Origin: Lachnospiraceae bacterium UBA3711 | GTDB taxonomy: Bacteria; Bacillota; Clostridia; Lachnospirales; Lachnospiraceae | DNA: 19,310 bases | Direction: 5' to 3' | Assembly (NCBI GenBank): GCA_002371345.1 | Contig: DFHY01000008.1 | Span: 1-19,310, forward strand | Shown: positions 14,624 to 19,310 of the stretch, piece after piece | How positions within the stretch are numbered: position 1 is the first letter of the stretch | Layout: every line of letters starts with the position of its first letter | The notes under the pieces: generated by a model | Seen by the model: only the letters and a program-made list of their open reading frames with translations | Database searches by the model: none | What the model was told of the DNA's origin: nothing | Position numbers and translations under genes: made by a program

Positions 14624-15508
14624 TCAGTCAAAAACCCTGTGCAGATACTCCATGGTCTTCTTCATCCTGTCGTAGACAGCGTCGTCGTCATCCTCGTATA
14701 TTGTCACAACCTCAAGGTACTGAGGTATGTGATCGAGGCCTGCTCCGTGCGTCGCCTCCCTGATAAGCTGCGGAGTCACTATGCCGTCCTTCGTGAAGTC
14801 CCAGTGGCGGTCCCACTCGCCGTCAGTCTGCTGCAGATGAATCGATCCGATATAAGGAGCGCATTTTTCAAACCACAGTTTAATATCAGCCTTCTCCTTC
14901 AGCAGCGGTCTGTACAGCGCGTGCCCCCAGTCGATCAGCAGACGGTACGGGATCGCGCTTCCCTCAAGATCCCGCATGAGTCTTATCGATGTCTCGGGAT
15001 CATTCGGTATCTCGGCAAACACAGGTACAGCCTCAAGGTGGATCTCCTTCAGGCCGGCCTGCTTCCCGTAGGCGGCAAGCGCGAACAGTGACTTCACCAT
15101 GTCCTGGTAGCGCTCCTCCCATCTCTCCGGGTCTCTGGCGTCACGATAGTCCAAAGCGCCGGGAGGCGTACCCATAATATCACATCCAAGCTCTCTTGTG
15201 AGATCCGCCGCGCGCTTCAGGAACAAAAGAGACGCCTCCCTCTGCTCTTTTATCGGCGAGAGCAGGTGAGGAAAAGCGTATGACGCGTTCCCGCCGAAGG
15301 TTGACGTGATTCTGATGCCCTTGTCCTCAAATGCCCTGCGGAATCTCTCAGCTATCGGAGCGCGGTACTCCTCCGGCCACCAGGGATCAATGAAGTCCCA
15401 GCTGAACTGCACGTCATCGATCCTGAAGTCATCACGGATCATGGAAGCCAGTTCTTCGGGATTCATCCACCGCTTAACCGCAAATGATAAGTTCAGTGCC
15501 AGTTTCAT
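14624..15508 (-). CDS. Xylose-isomerase-like TIM-barrel sugar (phosphate) isomerase/epimerase, EryC/OiaC-like
   Basis: 294 residues, AP-endonuclease-2 / xylose-isomerase superfamily. Metal-site residues fall at the right strands: E159 (IHLEAVP), D193 and H196 (LLIDWGHALY), H224 (SIHLQQTD) and E266 (QYLEVV). The opening LALNLSFAVKRW resembles the EryC tetrulose-phosphate racemase/epimerase of erythritol catabolism as I remember it. The same fold is used, to my recollection, by OiaC, which decarboxylates 3-oxo-isoapionate to L-erythrulose in apionate breakdown. Either would feed the erythrulose-type kinase and RpiB isomerases downstream. No signal peptide. Start at 15508 with GAGG 7 nt upstream. 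Position: between permease and kinase in one transcript. Family certain, exact reaction uncertain. Confidence 0.8.
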   Translation of the reverse strand: MKLALNLSFAVKRWMNPEELASMIRDDFRIDDVQFSWDFIDPWWPEEYRAPIAERFRRAFEDKGIRITSTFGGNASYAFPHLLSPIKEQREASLLFLKRAADLTRELGCDIMGTPPGALDYRDARDPERWEERYQDMVKSLFALAAYGKQAGLKEIHLEAVPVFAEIPNDPETSIRLMRDLEGSAIPYRLLIDWGHALYRPLLKEKADIKLWFEKCAPYIGSIHLQQTDGEWDRHWDFTKDGIVTPQLIREATHGAGLDHIPQYLEVVTIYEDDDDAVYDRMKKTMEYLHRVFD

Positions 15509-15525
15509 TTCATTACCTCACTCTG

Positions 15526-15577
15526 TCCGGCGGAAGCTTCCGTATCGGAAAACCACAGTCATATCGCGTCCGCCGGA
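15526..15577. repeat. Nested inverted repeat between permease and TIM-barrel genes
   Basis: Outer arms TCCGGCGGA (15526-15534) and TCCGCCGGA (15569-15577) are perfectly complementary; inside is a second hairpin, TTCCG-TAT-CGGAA (15538-15550). No U-tract follows on the minus strand, so it is not a simple terminator. The same gap (122 nt) holds a possible tiny ORF on the minus strand, 15559-15582 (M-I-P-A-D-A-I-stop), with GGAGGG exactly 8 nt before its ATG. The structure could set mRNA processing or relative expression of transporter and enzymes. Confidence 0.6.
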
Positions 15578-15630
15578 ATCATATAATCAGCCCTCCGATT
15601 GTAAGCCGCTGCTTTTATACAGCATACGGT

Positions 15631-16629
15631 TCAGCCTACCTTGACCTTGCGGGCTCTGCGCTCTCTCATGATCTCCGAGATCGAACTGAACGAGATCGCG
15701 ATAACCACGACGATGCCGCTGACTGCCGACTGCCAGTAAACGTTGACGCCAAGCAGGACGATCATATTCTGGATGATACTGATAATCGCCGCACCGATAA
15801 GGGCGCCGGCAGGATTACCGATTCCGCCTGTAAGGGCAACGCCTCCGATGACGGAGGAAGCGATGGAGTTCATCGGCCAGTTCTCGCCGATCGCGGACTG
15901 GGAAGATCCGAGTCTCGCGACATAGAGGATTCCGGCGAGAGCCGAGATAAGGCCGACCAGTGAATAGATCAGCACTCTGATCCTGTCAACGTTGATTCCG
16001 AGGATCTTCGCTGCCTCGCGGCTGTTGCCGATCGCGTAGATATAGCGTCCGGTCTTCGTCTTCTTCACGAGGAAGAGAACCACTACGAGAACGCCGATGC
16101 AGAAAATGAACGGCGCCGGGATGGGGCCGACATTGCCCTTGCCGAGGAAGTAGATCTCCTCCGGGATTCCGGTGATGGCCTTGCCCTTTGTCAGGACCAG
16201 GTTGATGCCCCCGTACAGGCCCTGCATACCGATGGTCGCGACCATCGAGTTGAGGCGCAGCTTCGTGATGATCAGGCCGTTGATGGCTCCGAACAGAAGA
16301 CCGCACAGAAGCGCGATGATCAGTGACAGCCACGGGTTCATGCCATAGGTCACCATCATCATACCGGAAAGGATGCCGCACAGAGACGCGATCTTTCCGA
16401 CCGACAGATCAAGCTCACCGATAAGAAGAAGCAGTGACTGCGCCACGCCGATCATGCCGACGAAGGCGAGATCACGGATAACCGACTGCAGGTTATAGAT
16501 ATCCAGGAAATACGGCGATGAGATGCTGGCGATAATGATCATCACGATCAGTACCGCGCCGATGGCCGTCATGTTGCTCTTCCTCAGAGCGTTGACGACG
16601 GGATTAGTGCTTTTTGCTTTTTCGTTCAT
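15631..16629 (-). CDS. Ribose-type ABC transporter permease (RbsC family)
   Basis: 332 residues, BPD_transp_2 family. Multi-spanning protein with hydrophobic segments from about residue 21 onward and the family blocks IGELDLSVGKIASLCG (about 90-105), INGLIITKLRLNSMVATIG (about 135-153, in outline), SREAAKILGINVDRIR (about 214-229, the EAA-like loop contacting the ATPase) and GGVALTGGIGNPAGALIGA near 280-298. Probably works as a homodimer with the ATPase and binding protein encoded upstream. GGGAGG lies 10 nt before the ATG at 16629. Its gene is separated from the ATPase gene by an unusual 233-nt structured gap, long for such an operon. Substrate unknown; a small sugar or polyol is likely. Confidence 0.93.
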   Translation of the reverse strand: MNEKAKSTNPVVNALRKSNMTAIGAVLIVMIIIASISSPYFLDIYNLQSVIRDLAFVGMIGVAQSLLLLIGELDLSVGKIASLCGILSGMMMVTYGMNPWLSLIIALLCGLLFGAINGLIITKLRLNSMVATIGMQGLYGGINLVLTKGKAITGIPEEIYFLGKGNVGPIPAPFIFCIGVLVVVLFLVKKTKTGRYIYAIGNSREAAKILGINVDRIRVLIYSLVGLISALAGILYVARLGSSQSAIGENWPMNSIASSVIGGVALTGGIGNPAGALIGAAIISIIQNMIVLLGVNVYWQSAVSGIVVVIAISFSSISEIMRERRARKVKVG

Positions 16630-16667
16630 ATCAAAGAATCCTCCCTAATTCGAAAGTGTATCACTCG

Positions 16668-16860
16668 TTACTATTCACGGCAGCTCTGAGTCCGGGTCCT
16701 GACTCGTCACGCCTGCGTGTAAGAGGCAGGCTCAGGGCTCAGAGCATGGCCGCGAAGCGGGAACTTCTCCCACAACCGTGAACAGAAGCTGCGAAGCAGC
16801 GTCAGACGTGCGAAGCACGGATGGTTCACGGTCTGAGGGGGAAGAGACCGTGAATAGTAA
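16668..16860. repeat. 193-bp structured repeat-like element with 13-bp terminal inverted repeats
   Basis: The ends TTACTATTCACGG (16668-16680) and CCGTGAATAGTAA (16848-16860) are perfect inverted copies. Inside: GCTCTGAG/CTCAGAGC (16683-16690/16738-16745) enclosing smaller stems including CACG-CCTG-CGTG; CCGC-GAA-GCGG (16750-16760); ACCGTGAAC/GTTCACGGT (16775-16783/16824-16832) enclosing GCTGC-GAA-GCAGC (16788-16800) and CGTGC-GAA-GCACG (16807-16819); and an alternative stem TTCACGGTCT/AGACCGTGAA (16825-16834/16845-16854). Three hairpins share the GCGAAGC core. The motif CCGTGAA/TTCACGG occurs four times. It fills the gap between the ATPase stop (16863) and the permease ribosome binding site. 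Looks like a MITE- or REP-like intergenic repeat, or a folded RNA; no clear target-site duplication and no ORF. Confidence 0.7.
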
Positions 16861-16862
16861 GA

Positions 16863-18341
16863 TTACGCTACGCCGATGATCGCGCTGAGTATCTCTTCCT
16901 TGTCTGACGAAGAGTCGAACTCTCCGACCTTGCGTCCTTCGTACAGCGCGATGATCCGGTTCGAACACTTCCGGACCTCATCCATCTCCGATGAAATCAG
17001 GATAATCCCGATTCCCTTCTCCTCAGCAAGCTCCTTCATGAGGCGGTATATCTCCGCCTTGGTTCCGACGTCGATTCCCTTCGTCGGCTCGTCAAATACC
17101 ATTACCTTCGGATTACAGCACATCGCTCTTCCGATGATGACCTTCTGCTGGTTTCCGCCTGACAGGAACTGTATCTCCTTGTCGGCGTCCGGCGTCTTGA
17201 CATCGTATGTGGAGATCACCTTCTGCGCCAGCTCCTCTTCTTTCCTGCCGGAGATCCCCAGGGGGCCCTTCATATCATCCAGAACTGCCATGGAGATATT
17301 TTCCCTGATGGACAGCACGGGAAGGATTCCCTGCTTCTTGCGCTCTTCAGGAAGATAAATGAAACCGTGCTGAACCGAGAATGTCGGATCGCCCAGCTTC
17401 CAGTTCTCACCGTCCAGCTTCACGCTGCCCTTATACGCCGGAAGATAACCGAAAATAGCCTGCATGAGCTCCGAGCGGCCTGCCCCCACCAGCCCTGAGA
17501 AACCGAGTATCTCGCCTCTCTTCAGCTTGAAGGAAACATCCGTAAACCGCTCTCCCGTCAGATTATCAACCTCGAGGAGCACTTCATCCGTTACCTTGTT
17601 GGAATAGTAGACCTGATTCTGGTCAACGTCCTTGCCGGTCATCTGGCGGATGACCCACGGGATGTCGACATCCTTGATCTCAGAGTACGCCACCTTGGCG
17701 CCGTTCCTGAATACCGTGATGACATCACCGAGCGCGAAGATCTCCTCCAGCTTGTGGGAGATGAATATCACGGCCTTGTTCTGTTTGCGGATATTCTGAA
17801 TGATATCGAACAGGATCTGTGTGTCCTTGGTCGTCAGGGATGTCGTCGGCTCATCCAGCATCAGCACGTCATAGTTCTCATGCATGATCGCGCGGGCGAT
17901 CTGCAGAAGCTGCTGGGAAGAAACCGAAATATCCTTTACCAGATCATCCGGCCTGACCGGGATGCTGAAGCGCTCAAGTACAGGAACCGCGGCCTTCTCA
18001 AGCGCTCTCTGGTTGACCATCCCCTTGAATCCTGACTTTTCATATGGAATGAACAGGTTCTCCGCGACTGACATATGCGCGAACAGGTCGATCTCCTGCG
18101 GCACATACGCGACTTTATCGAAGAGCTCCTTCTGCTTCAGGGCGTCCTGCCCGTTGATTCTGACTTCGCCCTGCTCCGGCGTATACACGCCCGTCAGGCA
18201 TTTGATCAGCGTACTTTTTCCGGCGCCGTTCTCTCCGATGATGCAGTGGATCTGGCCCGGTTCAAAGGAAACATCCACACTGTCCAGGGCGACTACGCCG
18301 GGAAACACCTTTGTGATTCCAGTTGCCTCTAATATCTTCAT
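16863..18341 (-). CDS. Ribose-type ABC transporter ATP-binding protein (RbsA family, two nucleotide-binding domains)
   Basis: 492 residues, normal for RbsA/MglA. First domain: Walker A GENGAGKST at 36-44, signature VSSQQLLQIARAI, Walker B VLMLDEPTTSL. Second domain: degenerate Walker A (GLVGAGRSEL), signature LSGGNQQKVIIGRAM, Walker B VMVFDEPTKGID. As in other RbsA proteins, the second P-loop lacks the lysine, so only the first site is a standard ATPase. Start at 18341 with GAGGAG 8 nt upstream; the open frame to 18386 adds 15 residues running into a hairpin and is not used. Energises sugar import with the permease and binding protein of the same operon. Confidence 0.95.
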   Translation of the reverse strand: MKILEATGITKVFPGVVALDSVDVSFEPGQIHCIIGENGAGKSTLIKCLTGVYTPEQGEVRINGQDALKQKELFDKVAYVPQEIDLFAHMSVAENLFIPYEKSGFKGMVNQRALEKAAVPVLERFSIPVRPDDLVKDISVSSQQLLQIARAIMHENYDVLMLDEPTTSLTTKDTQILFDIIQNIRKQNKAVIFISHKLEEIFALGDVITVFRNGAKVAYSEIKDVDIPWVIRQMTGKDVDQNQVYYSNKVTDEVLLEVDNLTGERFTDVSFKLKRGEILGFSGLVGAGRSELMQAIFGYLPAYKGSVKLDGENWKLGDPTFSVQHGFIYLPEERKKQGILPVLSIRENISMAVLDDMKGPLGISGRKEEELAQKVISTYDVKTPDADKEIQFLSGGNQQKVIIGRAMCCNPKVMVFDEPTKGIDVGTKAEIYRLMKELAEEKGIGIILISSEMDEVRKCSNRIIALYEGRKVGEFDSSSDKEEILSAIIGVA

Positions 18342-18365
18342 CTGTCTTGCTCCTCGCATCGTAAT

Positions 18366-18404
18366 GGGGGCGTATGACCCATTCAAAATCGGTCATACGC
18401 CCCC
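18366..18404 (-). promoter_or_regulatory. Intercistronic 14-bp hairpin between binding-protein and ATPase genes
   Basis: Arms GGGGGCGTATGACC (18366-18379) and GGTCATACGCCCCC (18391-18404) are perfectly complementary with an 11-nt loop. On the minus strand it is followed by ATTACGATG, not a U-tract. It sits after the binding-protein stop and 24 nt before the ATPase start. Hairpins at this place in sugar ABC operons typically protect the upstream binding-protein mRNA from 3' decay, or terminate part of the transcripts, so that the binding protein is made in excess. That role is inferred. Confidence 0.75.
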
Positions 18405-18461
18405 GGATCATCAATCAACGCTTATGGGATCAGTCTTTTATTTCAGCCTTCCGATCTGCGA

Positions 18462-19310
18462 TCAGCCGCCGACGATCTCCAGCCACTCGTCGATGTTGGT
18501 CTCATCGATGTAAGCAATACCTGTGTCGACCTTCGCCGGGATCTCAACTCCCAGGGAAGCCTGCCACATCATCAGAACCGCCATGGAGCCCTGCATCTGC
18601 GGAATGGTGGAAGAAGTAGCAGTGATGGTGCCGGACTTGACATAGTCAAGGATCTCAATCAGGTTGTCCATTGATACGAACTTGACCTGTCCAGCCTTGC
18701 CGGCCTCTTCGATCGCCGCAGCAACGCCGCTTCCGCATGCGTCGCAGTTCAGATATCCAGCCAGATCCGGGTTGCCGGCCAAAACTGCCGCAGCCTGCTC
18801 CTGGGCCGTCTCAACGTTGTCGTTGTCGATTCCGCCGTCAACAACCTCGATGTCCGGATACTCGGCCAGAGCCGCCAGATGAGCCTCATATCTCTCAGCA
18901 TGGTTCGGAGCGGACGGGAATCCCTGCATAACCGCGACCTTGCCCTTGCCGCCGATGATCTCGGCAAGCTTGTCAGCAGCAAGCTTCGCCTGCTCTGAGA
19001 AGTCATTTCCTACTGAAGTCAGTCCGCTGCCCTCCGGGCTCGGAGCGTCAAACAGGATCACCGGAATGCCCTGTGCCTGAATCTCTTCGATAACAGCCTT
19101 GCTTCCCTCGTAGTCAACCGGGTCGAGCGCGATGCCGTCCGGATGAGTCGCCGCCGCCTGCTCAAGAGTCGTGTTCTGCTCCGCGACATCAGCGTTCTGC
19201 GGTGCGCGGTAGTCGATATTTACCTCAACGCCGAGCTGCTCGGAAAGGGTCTCAGCCTGTGCGACAGCACCCTTATTGACCTCATCGAACCATGCGTGTA
19301 CGCACTTCGG
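18462..19310 (-). CDS. Sugar ABC transporter substrate-binding protein (RbsB family), N-terminus beyond window
   Basis: 282 residues to the stop are visible; the start and any lipoprotein signal lie to the right of the window. Peripla_BP_4 / ribose-binding fold: HPDGIALDPVD (about 60-70 of the visible part), IPVILFDAPSP, a hinge near SVGNDFSEQAKLAADKLAEI, KVAVMQGFPSAPNHAERYEA, AGYLNCDACGSGVAAAIEEAG and VKFVSMDNLIEILDYVKSG (some cited in outline). An internal Met at 19061 is not the start: the frame stays open and homologous to the 19310 edge. It is the first visible gene of the operon and delivers the sugar to the permease. Family clear, ligand unknown. Confidence 0.92.
   Translation of the reverse strand, partial: PKCVHAWFDEVNKGAVAQAETLSEQLGVEVNIDYRAPQNADVAEQNTTLEQAAATHPDGIALDPVDYEGSKAVIEEIQAQGIPVILFDAPSPEGSGLTSVGNDFSEQAKLAADKLAEIIGGKGKVAVMQGFPSAPNHAERYEAHLAALAEYPDIEVVDGGIDNDNVETAQEQAAAVLAGNPDLAGYLNCDACGSGVAAAIEEAGKAGQVKFVSMDNLIEILDYVKSGTITATSSTIPQMQGSMAVLMMWQASLGVEIPAKVDTGIAYIDETNIDEWLEIVGG

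Noticed and set aside
16750..16819. CRISPR-like repeats with GCGAAGC
   Set aside because: The three units differ outside the seven-base core, spacing is irregular, and each is a self-contained hairpin.
16732..16968. Minus-strand 78-residue frame through the structured element
   Set aside because: It is an out-of-frame reading of the ATPase 3' end and of the hairpins; composition is dominated by the repeats.
18342..18386. N-terminal extension of the ATPase to 18386
   Set aside because: It would start inside the 14-bp hairpin; the ATG at 18341 has a proper GAGGAG site and matches family length.

Overview
The window looks like chromosomal DNA from a moderately GC-rich anaerobic member of the Clostridia, probably Lachnospiraceae-like. 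This rests on Gram-positive style ribosome binding sites (GGAGG or AGGGG, 5-10 nt before the start), a rubrerythrin, a DivIVA-like coiled-coil protein, a Big2-domain secreted protein, glycogen synthase, and one multigene ribose-type ABC transporter operon. The taxon is inferred from gene families and style; there is no rRNA or other marker here. I see no phage, transposase, CRISPR or tRNA.

Left part (1-7612). On the minus strand, ilvB, ilvN and a partial yfbR-like 5'-deoxynucleotidase gene are tightly packed, so acetolactate synthase for branched-chain amino acids shares a transcript with a nucleotide-salvage enzyme. Upstream of them lies glgA (glycogen synthase) with its own hairpin-plus-U-tract terminator. 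Divergent from glgA is a plus-strand pair of half-length chromate/CHR-family membrane proteins whose genes overlap by 4 nt. Then, again on the minus strand, come rubrerythrin, a small Nif11-like protein of unknown function, and a DivIVA-like coiled-coil protein with a very acidic Ala/Glu-rich tail and a strong terminator.

Middle (7613-10928). A plus-strand unit carries a secreted protein with two Big2-like Ig domains and a C-terminal SGNH/GDSL-hydrolase fold in which key catalytic positions look replaced. It is followed 22 nt later by glmS (glucosamine-6-phosphate synthase) and a classic terminator.

Right part (10961-19310), all minus strand. One long operon, entering the window from the right, reads: sugar-binding protein, ATP-binding protein, permease, a xylose-isomerase-like TIM-barrel enzyme of EryC/OiaC type, a fused DhaK-DhaL dihydroxyacetone-kinase-like enzyme, two different RpiB-family isomerases, and a YdcF/DUF218 membrane protein. 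The enzyme set fits uptake and breakdown of a four-carbon ketose or tetritol, or a branched sugar acid such as apionate, to D-erythrose 4-phosphate. Both RpiB proteins lack the histidine used for opening furanose rings, which fits a substrate that cannot close a furanose ring. The substrate itself is inferred.

The most unusual non-coding structures lie inside this sugar operon. There is a 14-bp perfect hairpin between the binding-protein and ATPase genes. A 193-bp element between ATPase and permease is bounded by 13-bp perfect inverted repeats and packed with small hairpins, three of them built on the same GCGAAGC core. A nested inverted repeat with a possible 7-codon ORF lies between the permease and EryC-like genes. 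No gene-free stretch exceeds 300 bases.
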